Shown: positions 1 to 5,357, numbered from the stretch's first letter. The stretch: 5,357 bases of DNA from Chloroflexota bacterium (GCA_003670425.1 QWRL01000107.1:1-5357), one strand, 5' to 3'. Translations and numbers: made by a program. The notes: generated by a model not told the origin, from the sequence alone.

Positions 1-5
1 AGCTC

Positions 6-1430
6 TCATTGCGCTGCCTTGGTGCTGCGCGGCTGCGCGGCTGCCAGCATGCCCAACAGGCTGGCCACGTGCAGATGCACATTATTTACAAACAAGTTAT
101 CCACCACGCTATGGGCGGCCAGATGCGCGCCCGCTGCCAGGATCCCCAGCGCCAGGGCGCGCTGCCAGCCGCTGGCGCTGCGCAGCGCGCGCCAGCCTTG
201 CTGCGCAGCTGCCAGCAGCAGTGCCACAAAAATCAGCAGGCCGGGCAGGCCGGTCTCGGCGGCCAGGTTTAGATAGAAATTGTGTGCGTGGCCAAGCGCC
301 AGCGGCCAGCGCACCAGCCGGTAGCGCTCGTAGGCCGCTGCGTAGTTGCCCAACCCCACGCCCAGCCATGGATGCGCCGCAGCCATTTCGGCTGCGGCCT
401 GCCAGTGCGCCAGGCGTTCCACCACCGCGAAGTTGGCGCTGGTGGGAACAACGCCGCGCATATCCGCCACCGTGATGTCTTGCGTAATGCTGCGCATGCG
501 CGCCACAACCGAAGGCGGCAAAAGGCTGCGCCCGGCAAAAAGCAGCGCGGCTGCCAGCAGCGCCAAGCGCAGCCCGGCGCGCGTGCCGGCGGGTCGCAGC
601 ATTCCCAGCAGCAAGACGGCAGCGGCAGCGCCGGCACCCAGCCACGCACCGCGTGAGTACGACGCCAGCAGCGCGCCAGCTGCAAGCAGTGCCACGCATG
701 CGCAGGCAGCGGCGAGCAGTTTGTGCCTGCCAACTTGGCGTGCCGGCCACAGGCCCGCTGCCAGTGCCGCAGCCAGCGGCCATACCATGCCCATGTAGCC
801 GCCAAAGGGATTGGGCTGTTCGAAGCCGCCGTAAGCGCGGAAGAGGCCGGGCGCAACGGAGTAATGCTCGGGTCCGTAGCCGCGCAGCGCAAATTGCCAG
901 TTGCCAACCACGGCCTGCGTTGCACCGGAGAGCAGCAGCGCGGCCAGCAGCCACGGCGTGCTGCGCCGCGGCTCCGCCGCCACCAGCGCCATTACCAGCA
1001 GTACCTGCAGCCACTTGGCCCACTCCGCAGCGCCGGTGCGCAGATCTTGAGCGGCCAGCAGCGTGGCGCCGCCAAACACCAAAAATAATATCAGCAGCAG
1101 TGCTACGCTGTGGGTTGGCAATTGCAGGCGGCGTTGGGCCAAGCCGCGCAGCAGCCACGCCAGCAGGGCCAGCCCCAGCAGCAGCTGTGCCGGATCCGGC
1201 AGCGCCGGATAAGTTACAGCCAGCAGCGCCTTAAATGGCCCGGCCAGCAGCGCCAGCGCCAACGGCAGCAGCGGCCAGCGCAAAGCTGCCGGCAGCAGCA
1301 CTGCACCCAGCACCAGCACTGCAGAAAGCAGCGCCGGTGCGCGCCAGAGCAGCGCACCCAGCAGCACACCCAGTGCGGCCACCAGCAGTGCGCGTGTGTT
1401 TTGCTGCGGGCGGTGGGCTGTGGCCAGCAT
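6..1430 (-). CDS. O-antigen ligase / polymerase-like polytopic membrane protein (Wzy_C / RfaL family)
   Basis: This 474-residue integral membrane protein probably transfers or polymerises lipid-linked glycan on the outer face of the membrane. Hydrophobic segments run almost throughout, about 12 to 14, from residue 14 to about 463. The longest polar stretch, about residues 303-385, fits the large external loop of the family. Family marks are FEQPNPFGGYMGM (203-215), SRGAWLG (259-265), a HPWLGVGLGNY block (353-363), AHNFYLNLAAETGLPG (382-397) and a late H/D pair in AHSVVDN (439-445). The ATG lies 2 bases after the mreB stop with no Shine-Dalgarno site, so cotranscription and translational coupling are likely. 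Leu/Ala content is very high, mostly CTG and GCC/GCA codons. The substrate cannot be read: WaaL-type ligase, Wzy-type polymerase and protein-glycan transferase share this fold. If the host is a Chloroflexota, which generally lacks classical LPS, an LPS ligase role is doubtful. The family call is firm; the specific function is not. Confidence 0.85.
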   Translation of the reverse strand: MLATAHRPQQNTRALLVAALGVLLGALLWRAPALLSAVLVLGAVLLPAALRWPLLPLALALLAGPFKALLAVTYPALPDPAQLLLGLALLAWLLRGLAQRRLQLPTHSVALLLILFLVFGGATLLAAQDLRTGAAEWAKWLQVLLVMALVAAEPRRSTPWLLAALLLSGATQAVVGNWQFALRGYGPEHYSVAPGLFRAYGGFEQPNPFGGYMGMVWPLAAALAAGLWPARQVGRHKLLAAACACVALLAAGALLASYSRGAWLGAGAAAAVLLLGMLRPAGTRAGLRLALLAAALLFAGRSLLPPSVVARMRSITQDITVADMRGVVPTSANFAVVERLAHWQAAAEMAAAHPWLGVGLGNYAAAYERYRLVRWPLALGHAHNFYLNLAAETGLPGLLIFVALLLAAAQQGWRALRSASGWQRALALGILAAGAHLAAHSVVDNLFVNNVHLHVASLLGMLAAAQPRSTKAAQ

Positions 1431-1432
1431 GG

Positions 1433-2512
1433 CTAGCGGCGCACCGGGCTAAGTGACGTGCTGCCACGCTCCAGCCCAACCAGGAATGGCGTCAGATTTT
1501 CAATGTCGTCGAGAATCAAGCCCGCGCCACGAACCACGCAGGTGAGCGGATCTTCCGCCACCCAAAAGCGCACTTTCAACTCTGCTTCCATGCGCGCTGC
1601 AAGCCCGCGCAGGTTGGCCACGCCGCCTGCCAGGCAGATGCCGCTCTCCATCAAGTCTTCAATAATTTGCGGTGGCGTCTCGTCCAGCGTTTCCTTAACA
1701 AGGTTGATGAGCGTTGTGACTGCACTGGAGAGCGCCTCGCGAATCTCAATGGAGGAGACTTCCACCGAGTCCGGCAGGCCGGTGACAAGGTTGCGGCCGC
1801 GCAGTGTAACGCTCTTCTCTTCCGGCATGGGGTAGGCTGAGCCGATGGTGAGCTTGACGCGCTCGGCAGTGCGCTCGCCAATCGCCAGGTTGTATTTGTT
1901 GCGCGCGTACGCAATGATGTCTTCGTCCATCTCGTCCCCGGCCACGCGCAGCGACCGGCTGACAACAATGCCACCCATTGAGAAGACCGCCGCCTCGGTG
2001 GTGCCGCCGCCGATGTCCAGGATCATTGAGCCGCGCGCTTCGCCCAGCGGCAGCCCGGCCCCGATGGCAGCAGCCGTTGGTTCTTCAATCAGATACGCTG
2101 CGCGCGCGCCCGCGGCCATCGTCGCATCGTAGACGGCGCGCTTCTCCACCTCGGTTACGCCGCTGGGGATGCCCACCACCACGCGCGGGCGCGGGATGGG
2201 CACAATGCTGTTCTCGTGCGCCTTCTTGATAAAGTACGCCAGCATCGCCTCGGTGATTTCGTATTCGGAGATGACGCCATCACGCAGCGGGCGCACCGCC
2301 AGAATGTTGGCAGGTGTGCGCCCCACCAGCTCCTTGGCACCCACCCCGATGGCCAGCGGCTTGCGCGTCTTCTTGTCCACCGCCACCCATGATGGCTCGT
2401 TGATGACAATGCCCTTGCCGCGCACCATCACAAGCGTGTTGGCGGTGCCGAGGTCGATACCAATATCTAGTGAAAAGAGGCCGAGCAGCCAATTGAGCGG
2501 GCTGATTGCCAA
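1433..2512 (-). CDS. mreB: Rod shape-determining protein MreB (bacterial actin)
   Basis: MreB is an ATP-binding actin homologue that polymerises under the inner membrane and guides lateral wall synthesis. The chosen 359-residue protein is close to the usual 335-350. It shows the phosphate-1 loop DIGIDLGTANT (16-26), EEPTAAAIGAGL (143-154), phosphate-2 LDIGGGTTEAAV (165-176) and an adenosine motif LAGGVANLRG (294-303). The open frame extends 44 codons upstream to an ATG at 2644, but that ATG lies upstream of the predicted transcription start and its residues do not look like MreB. A TTG at 2512 is preceded by GGGAG with 7-base spacing and gives MAISPLNWLLGLFSLDIG, so I chose it. The hydrophobic N-terminus (about residues 5-13) could help membrane contact. 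The adenosine motif has Val where GGG is usual. Downstream is an O-antigen-ligase-like gene, not mreC or mreD. Mbl-type paralogues cannot be excluded. The MreB family call is very secure; the start is likely. Confidence 0.95.
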   Translation of the reverse strand: MAISPLNWLLGLFSLDIGIDLGTANTLVMVRGKGIVINEPSWVAVDKKTRKPLAIGVGAKELVGRTPANILAVRPLRDGVISEYEITEAMLAYFIKKAHENSIVPIPRPRVVVGIPSGVTEVEKRAVYDATMAAGARAAYLIEEPTAAAIGAGLPLGEARGSMILDIGGGTTEAAVFSMGGIVVSRSLRVAGDEMDEDIIAYARNKYNLAIGERTAERVKLTIGSAYPMPEEKSVTLRGRNLVTGLPDSVEVSSIEIREALSSAVTTLINLVKETLDETPPQIIEDLMESGICLAGGVANLRGLAARMEAELKVRFWVAEDPLTCVVRGAGLILDDIENLTPFLVGLERGSTSLSPVRR

Positions 2513-2519
2513 AAAGTTT

Positions 2520-2524
2520 CTCCC
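2520..2524 (-). promoter_or_regulatory. Shine-Dalgarno site that decides the mreB TTG start
   Basis: On the minus strand GGGAG is followed by 7 bases (AAACTTT) and then TTG at 2512. It is the only purine-rich ribosome binding site seen at any gene start in the window, and it supports the short MreB form over the 403-residue open frame. Confidence 0.7.
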
Positions 2525-2551
2525 GTGCGAGTGTGCGCTGCCGAGTTGGAG

Positions 2552-2610
2552 ATTGGCAAAGCCGCACCCGCAGGAACGGAGCTGCGCTTTGGTGCGCCAG
2601 CACAGCCAAT
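2552..2610 (-). promoter_or_regulatory. Predicted folded 5' leader element of the mreB mRNA
   Basis: Three nested complementary pairs are visible. ATTGGC (2605-2610) pairs with GCCAAT (2552-2557); CGCACC (2591-2596) with GGTGCG (2563-2568); CGCAG (2582-2586) with CTGCG (2569-2573) around an 8-nt loop, CTCCGTTC. Sequences are given as transcribed. The inner two helices are separated only by a 4-nt bulge, AAAG, on one side. AAAGC (2586-2590) can instead pair with GCTTT (2558-2562), so two partly exclusive folds exist. The element would begin 2-3 nt from the predicted transcription start at about 2612. No known riboswitch class is recognised. The pairing is read directly; a regulatory role is inference. 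Confidence 0.35.
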
Positions 2611-2618
2611 AGTTTGTG

Positions 2619-2627
2619 AGTATAGCA
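2619..2627 (-). promoter_or_regulatory. Extended -10 promoter for mreB and the downstream ligase-like gene
   Basis: The minus strand reads TGCTATACT, an extended -10 (TGn plus TATACT, one mismatch to TATAAT). No good -35 lies 16-18 bases upstream, as expected where the TG extension substitutes. The predicted transcription start is 2612-2613, giving a leader of about 100 nt before the TTG at 2512. Confidence 0.55.
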
Positions 2628-2651
2628 TGCGCAATCCACCGCAATTGCGAT

Positions 2652-2660
2652 TGCTATAAT
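2652..2660 (+). promoter_or_regulatory. Extended -10 promoter for tilS, predicted leaderless
   Basis: TGCTATAAT is a perfect extended -10. Counting the last T as -7 puts +1 at 2667, exactly the A of the tilS ATG. No Shine-Dalgarno-like purine run precedes the ATG (GCCGGC lies directly before it). No clear -35 is seen at 2631-2638 (GCAATCCA). The placement predicts a leaderless transcript. Confidence 0.65.
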
Positions 2661-2666
2661 GCCGGC

Positions 2667-4088
2667 ATGCCCTTGCGAAGCGTATTAAGCGGCTATTTTG
2701 CGGAACATTCAACGCTGCGTGCGTGCAACACGGTGGTGGTGGCTGTGTCTGGCGGAGCGGACAGCCTTGCGCTGCTGCATGCGCTGCAGGCATTGCCCGC
2801 TGCTGAACGCCCGGCTTTGTGGGTGGCGCACTTGGATCATGCGCTGCGGCCCGGGTCTGAGAGCGACGCGCGCTTTGTGTGTGAAACGGCTGCCCGGTGG
2901 CAGCTGGGTTGCAGCAGCGAGCGGCGCCTGGTGCGGGAGACGGCTGCGCGCCTGCACCTTTCAATTGAAATGGCTGCGCGCCAGGTGCGCTATGAATTTT
3001 TGGCGGGCGTGGCGCAAGCGCAGGGTGCGGGTGCGGTATTGGTGGCGCACAACGCTGACGACCAGGCCGAGACAGTGCTGCTGCGCCTGCTGCGCGGCGC
3101 CGGGCTGGCCGGGCTGCGCGGCATGCGGCCGCTGAGCCGTGTGCCCGGTGCGCCAGCGCTGCTGCTGGGCCGGCCGCTGCTAAATGTGCCGCGCGCAAGC
3201 ATCGAGGCCTATTGCGCGCAGCACGCGTTAGAGCCGCGCCAAGATGCAAGCAACGCTGACCAGACCATCGGGCGCAATCGGGTGCGCCACCAACTGCTGC
3301 CGGCGCTGGAGGCGGCGCAGCCGCGCTTGCGCCGCATACTCAGCCGCACAGCCGCGGTTCTGGCCAGCGAGCATGCTGTGGTGCTGCAGGCAACAGACCG
3401 TGCGTGGGAGCAATGTGCATTGAGTGCGCCGGCGGGCCAGCTGGCATTTGCACGCCAGCCATTTGGCGCACTGCTGCCGGCGCTGCAAGCCGGGCTGCTG
3501 CGGCGCGCGGTGCGCACGCTGCGGCCCGCACTGCGCGATGTGGACTATGCGCCGATTGCAATTGCCTGCGAGTTTGTGCGCCATGCCGCCGTGCGCCAGC
3601 AGGTGCTGCTGCCGGGCGCGCTGGCACTGCATGTGGAGTACGAACGGTTGCTGGTGCTGCCGGCTGCAAGCGCACCGCAGCCCGAACTGCAGCCGTTCAT
3701 GGATGGATGCAGTGCGGTGGAAGTGGGCGTGCCCGGGCGCACCAGCTTGGGCGCGTGCGGCTGGTGGCTGGAGGTGTGCGCAGCGCCGGCGGCCGCCGCC
3801 GCGCCTGACCGTTGGGCGGTGCAGTTTGCGCACCCGGCGCAAGCACCGCTGGCACTGCGCAGCATGCGCCGCGGCGAGCGCTTTCAACCGCTGGGGCTGC
3901 ACGGGCACAGCCAAAGTGTTGCGCGCTTTTTGCAAAATGTAAAAGTGCCGCAGGCGCTGCGCGCTGCGTGGCCGTTGCTGTGCTCTGGCGAGCAGGTGGT
4001 ATGGGTGGGCGGCTGGCGTTTGGATGCGCGCGCATGCGCGCTGCCCGGCACCGACGCATGGGTGGCGCGCCTGCATCCGCCGAATTGA
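2667..4088 (+). CDS. tilS: tRNA(Ile)-lysidine synthase TilS
   Basis: This cytoplasmic enzyme uses ATP and lysine to convert C34 of the CAU-anticodon tRNA-Ile to lysidine, so that it reads AUA and is charged with isoleucine. The 473-residue product has the N-type ATP pyrophosphatase P-loop SGGADS (28-33), LDHALR (56-61), AHNADDQAETVLLRLLRG (127-144), DASNADQTIGRNRVRHQLLP (193-212) and a TilS C-terminal domain at about 397-457 (LRSMRRGERFQPLGLHG, then KVPQALR and WVGGWRLDARA). Length matches full forms with the C-terminal domain. The frame opens at a GTG at 2616, but that lies upstream of the promoter. The ATG at 2667 gives MPLRSVLSGYF, a normal TilS start about 25 residues before the P-loop. 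It is transcribed alone, divergent from mreB and convergent with thrB. The FtsH/Hpt neighbours common in other phyla are absent from the window. Confidence 0.95.
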   Translation: MPLRSVLSGYFAEHSTLRACNTVVVAVSGGADSLALLHALQALPAAERPALWVAHLDHALRPGSESDARFVCETAARWQLGCSSERRLVRETAARLHLSIEMAARQVRYEFLAGVAQAQGAGAVLVAHNADDQAETVLLRLLRGAGLAGLRGMRPLSRVPGAPALLLGRPLLNVPRASIEAYCAQHALEPRQDASNADQTIGRNRVRHQLLPALEAAQPRLRRILSRTAAVLASEHAVVLQATDRAWEQCALSAPAGQLAFARQPFGALLPALQAGLLRRAVRTLRPALRDVDYAPIAIACEFVRHAAVRQQVLLPGALALHVEYERLLVLPAASAPQPELQPFMDGCSAVEVGVPGRTSLGACGWWLEVCAAPAAAAAPDRWAVQFAHPAQAPLALRSMRRGERFQPLGLHGHSQSVARFLQNVKVPQALRAAWPLLCSGEQVVWVGGWRLDARACALPGTDAWVARLHPPN

Positions 4089-4095
4089 AGCAGCG

Positions 4096-4118
4096 GCTGC
4101 GGCGCGTCGCACCGCAGC
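4096..4118 (+). terminator. Possible tilS transcript-end hairpin in the convergent gap
   Basis: GCTGCGG (4096-4102) and CCGCAGC (4112-4118) form a perfect 7-bp GC-rich stem with a 9-base loop, 7 bases after the tilS stop. What follows is AATAAATTTAAATTATT (4119-4135), AT-rich but without the T-run of a standard intrinsic terminator. It includes the 10-bp palindrome AATTTAAATT (4123-4132), overlapping the thrB stop codon. From the minus strand, the AT-rich part comes before the hairpin, so it fits thrB termination poorly. Weak call. Confidence 0.3.
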
Positions 4119-4130
4119 AATAAATTTAAA

Positions 4131-5060
4131 TTATTGGGCGGCCGATTGCAGCACGGTCACGGTTACGCCGCTGTCTTCCACCGGCAGCACAAAGGTGCGG
4201 CAGGCAACACCGGCCGTGGCAAAAGCAGCCTGCATCGCCGCCGCAATTTGCATATGATTGTGCGCTGCAAATGCTGCCAGGCTTGGCCCCGCGCCGGAAA
4301 GCACAACCGCAGCAGCCCCCGCCTGCAGCGCAGCCTGCTCGGCTGCGTCGTAGCCTCTAATCAGCAGGCGGCGCTGCGGCTGATGCAGCTTGTCTTGCAT
4401 GGCCCAGCCCAGCAGCGCGTAGTCTGCAGTTTGCAATGCTTGCACCACCAGCGCTGTGTGTCCAATATTGAACGCTGCGTCCGCCAGCGGCACCATGCCC
4501 GGCAGCGCAGCGCGCGCCTGCGTGGTGGCCAGCTCCACCGCCGGCAGTGCCAGCGCCACCTGCATTGCGGGCAGCGTGATGCGTGCGCAGCGCACAGCGC
4601 TGCCCGCAGCGCTCGCCAGCGTTAGCCCGCCCAGCAGCGCTGCCGCAGCATTATCCGGGTGGCCTTCCAAGCTGTGGGCCAGCTGCAGCAACGCATGCGG
4701 ATCCGTGGCAGCGCCGCTGAGCGCCTGCGCAGCTGCCAGCCCGGCAACAATTGCGGCCGCACTGGAGCCCATGCCGGAGTTAAGCGGAATATTGTTTTGG
4801 GCGCGCAGCTGCAGCGTGCCGGGCGGCGTGCCCGCATGCGCCTGCCAGTAAGCGCGCGCAGCGCGCAGCACCAGATTACGCTCGTCTCTTGGCAGCGTGT
4901 CCGCGCCTTCGCCGTGCTGCTCTACTTGCAGGCTGCCGCCGGCCGGTGCGCTGCCAAGCTCAATCTCATTGCGCAGCCCAAGCGCCAACGCCAGGCAATC
5001 AAAGCCCGGCCCAAGGTTGGCGCTGGTTGCCGGCACGGAAACACGCACGCGCATGGACAT
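4131..5060 (-). CDS. thrB: Homoserine kinase ThrB (GHMP kinase family)
   Basis: ThrB phosphorylates L-homoserine with ATP to O-phospho-L-homoserine, the substrate of threonine synthase, in the cytoplasm. The 309-residue length is typical. It shows the N-terminal PATSANLGPGFDCLALAL (10-27), the GHMP ATP loop IPLNSGMGSSAAAIVAGL (91-108; Met where GLGSSAA is commoner), EGHPDNAAAALLGG (132-145), DKLHQPQRRLLIRGYD (223-238; Arg where LIPG is usual) and the C-terminal glycine motif LSGAGPSLAAF (254-264). These order and spacings separate ThrB from other GHMP kinases such as mevalonate or CDP-ME kinase. The start is the ATG at 5060; a second ATG two codons in (5054) is equally possible, since neither has a Shine-Dalgarno site. 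The gene follows hom by 3 bases, so it is probably translated by coupling from the hom transcript. It converges on tilS. Confidence 0.95.
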   Translation of the reverse strand: MSMRVRVSVPATSANLGPGFDCLALALGLRNEIELGSAPAGGSLQVEQHGEGADTLPRDERNLVLRAARAYWQAHAGTPPGTLQLRAQNNIPLNSGMGSSAAAIVAGLAAAQALSGAATDPHALLQLAHSLEGHPDNAAAALLGGLTLASAAGSAVRCARITLPAMQVALALPAVELATTQARAALPGMVPLADAAFNIGHTALVVQALQTADYALLGWAMQDKLHQPQRRLLIRGYDAAEQAALQAGAAAVVLSGAGPSLAAFAAHNHMQIAAAMQAAFATAGVACRTFVLPVEDSGVTVTVLQSAAQ

Positions 5061-5063
5061 TGG

Positions 5064-5357
5064 TCAGGCTGTGGCTTGCGCGCGGTGCAGCGCCAGCATG
5101 TCTGCCAGCAGCGCGTAGCCGGTGGCCACGCCGCCCGCGCCCGGCCCCACCAGCGTTACATCGCCCAGCATGGCGGTGCTGAAGGTGATGGCGTTGGTGA
5201 TGCCGCCGACTGCAGCCAGCGGATGCGTGAGCGCCAGACGCTGCGGGCGCACCTGCGCCGCTTGCGCGCCCACCGTTGCCACCAGCTTCCAGCGTTCTCC
5301 TGCAGCAGCAGCGGCCGCCACATCTGCGGGGGTGCGCTGCGTGATGCCCTGCACCGC
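5064..5357 (-). CDS. hom: Homoserine dehydrogenase, C-terminal 97 residues (5' end outside window)
   Basis: Homoserine dehydrogenase reduces aspartate 4-semialdehyde to homoserine with NAD(P)H, the step before ThrB. Only the C-terminal part of the substrate/dimerisation domain is present. It has GITQRTPADV (visible residues 4-13), WKLVATVG (23-30), a segment L43-T61 ending in NAITFST (55-61), then GDVTLVGPGAGG (65-76) and TGYALLADMLAL (79-90), which is the glycine-rich cofactor-closing end of the family. The protein stops 7 residues after this, so it lacks the C-terminal ACT domain found in long Hom proteins such as that of Bacillus subtilis. The frame is open to the window edge, and the GTG at 5354 is an internal Val, not a start. 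The stop is 3 bases before thrB, indicating one operon. A fused N-terminal aspartokinase cannot be ruled out from this fragment. Confidence 0.92.
   Translation of the reverse strand, partial: AVQGITQRTPADVAAAAAAGERWKLVATVGAQAAQVRPQRLALTHPLAAVGGITNAITFSTAMLGDVTLVGPGAGGVATGYALLADMLALHRAQATA

Larger units (their letters stand above)
2619..2660. repeat. Imperfect inverted repeat joining the two divergent -10 boxes
   Basis: The left arm 2619-2635, reverse-complemented, reads ATTGCGCATGCTATACT. The right arm 2644-2660 reads ATTGCGATTGCTATAAT. They match at 14 of 17 positions (13 of 15 in 2621-2635 against 2644-2658), with an 8-base spacer CCACCGCA. Each arm ends in one extended -10, so the two promoters mirror each other and interleave upstream regions. 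The dyad could be a shared operator, or simply two similar promoters back to back. Confidence 0.6.

Noticed and set aside
109..1158. Long open frame of 349 codons overlapping the ligase gene on the same strand in another frame.
   Set aside because: It is rich in Arg/Ala/Cys/Trp, has no recognisable domain, and is expected in GC-rich DNA where stops are rare. The main frame has clear family motifs.
1189..1200. Perfect 12-base palindrome GCCGGATCCGGC as a possible operator.
   Set aside because: It lies inside the ligase coding region and spells ordinary codons for Pro-Asp-Pro-Ala. With no partner site or promoter nearby, chance is sufficient.
211..1250. Many copies of GCCAGCAG (CTGCTGGC on the minus strand), one base from the E. 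coli Chi octamer complement pattern, suggesting a dispersed repeat or Chi-like site.
   Set aside because: All eight copies checked inside the ligase gene (ending at 218, 560, 671, 950, 1061, 1166, 1226 and 1250) are in the same codon phase and encode Leu-Leu-Ala. Membrane composition plus CTG codon preference explains them.
2513..2644. Possible N-terminal extension of MreB, or a small upstream gene.
   Set aside because: The ATG at 2644 lies upstream of the predicted transcription start at about 2612, and the region is better explained as promoter plus leader. The sequence does not resemble MreB or any known leader peptide.
2616..2666. GTG start at 2616 giving TilS 17 extra residues.
   Set aside because: The extension contains the promoter itself and has no ribosome site. 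The ATG at 2667 gives a normal TilS N-terminus.
3228..4112. A 294-codon antisense open frame across tilS.
   Set aside because: Low-complexity Ala/Arg/Gln/His composition without motifs, mirroring the codon bias of tilS on the other strand.
1..5357. Search for tRNA or rRNA genes, CRISPR repeats, insertion-sequence ends, toxin-antitoxin or defence genes.
   Set aside because: Almost every base is covered by five housekeeping-type genes; no regularly spaced repeats, terminal inverted repeats with a transposase, or tRNA cloverleaf were recognised by eye.

Overview
The window is GC-rich chromosomal DNA with tightly packed housekeeping genes and no sign of mobile DNA, phage, CRISPR or defence genes. 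The MreB protein (N-terminus close to NPL-WLLG-FS-DIGIDLGTANT), the TilS core, the short homoserine dehydrogenase C-terminus (GDVTLVGPGAG...TGYALLADML) and the O-antigen-ligase-like protein (FEQPNPFGGYMGM) together resemble Chloroflexota, perhaps an Anaerolineae-like lineage. This placement comes from recalled family resemblance, not from a search, and is moderate in confidence.

Layout. On the minus strand, mreB (2512 down to 1433) is followed after 2 bases by a polytopic O-antigen ligase/polymerase-like membrane protein (1430 down to 6). A 154-base divergent intergenic region (2513-2666) separates mreB from tilS on the plus strand (2667-4088). tilS converges on a second minus-strand operon: homoserine dehydrogenase (hom, only its last 97 residues inside the window) followed after 3 bases by homoserine kinase (thrB, 5060 down to 4131). 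The convergent gap of 42 bases holds a GC-rich hairpin and an AT-rich island.

How the genes work together. mreB plus the ligase-like gene form a cell-envelope pair (shape/wall synthesis guidance and glycan transfer or polymerisation). tilS makes lysidine in the AUA-decoding tRNA-Ile. hom and thrB catalyse consecutive steps, aspartate semialdehyde to homoserine to O-phosphohomoserine, in threonine synthesis.

The most interesting part is the mreB/tilS divergent region. Two extended -10 promoters (TGCTATAAT and TGCTATACT) are arranged as near mirror images in one imperfect dyad. The tilS promoter puts the predicted transcription start on the A of the ATG, which predicts a leaderless mRNA. The mreB promoter predicts a roughly 100-nt leader with a folded 59-nt element near its 5' end, a clear Shine-Dalgarno site and a TTG start. 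I found no convincing new multi-gene system. Nothing here is broken or frameshifted.
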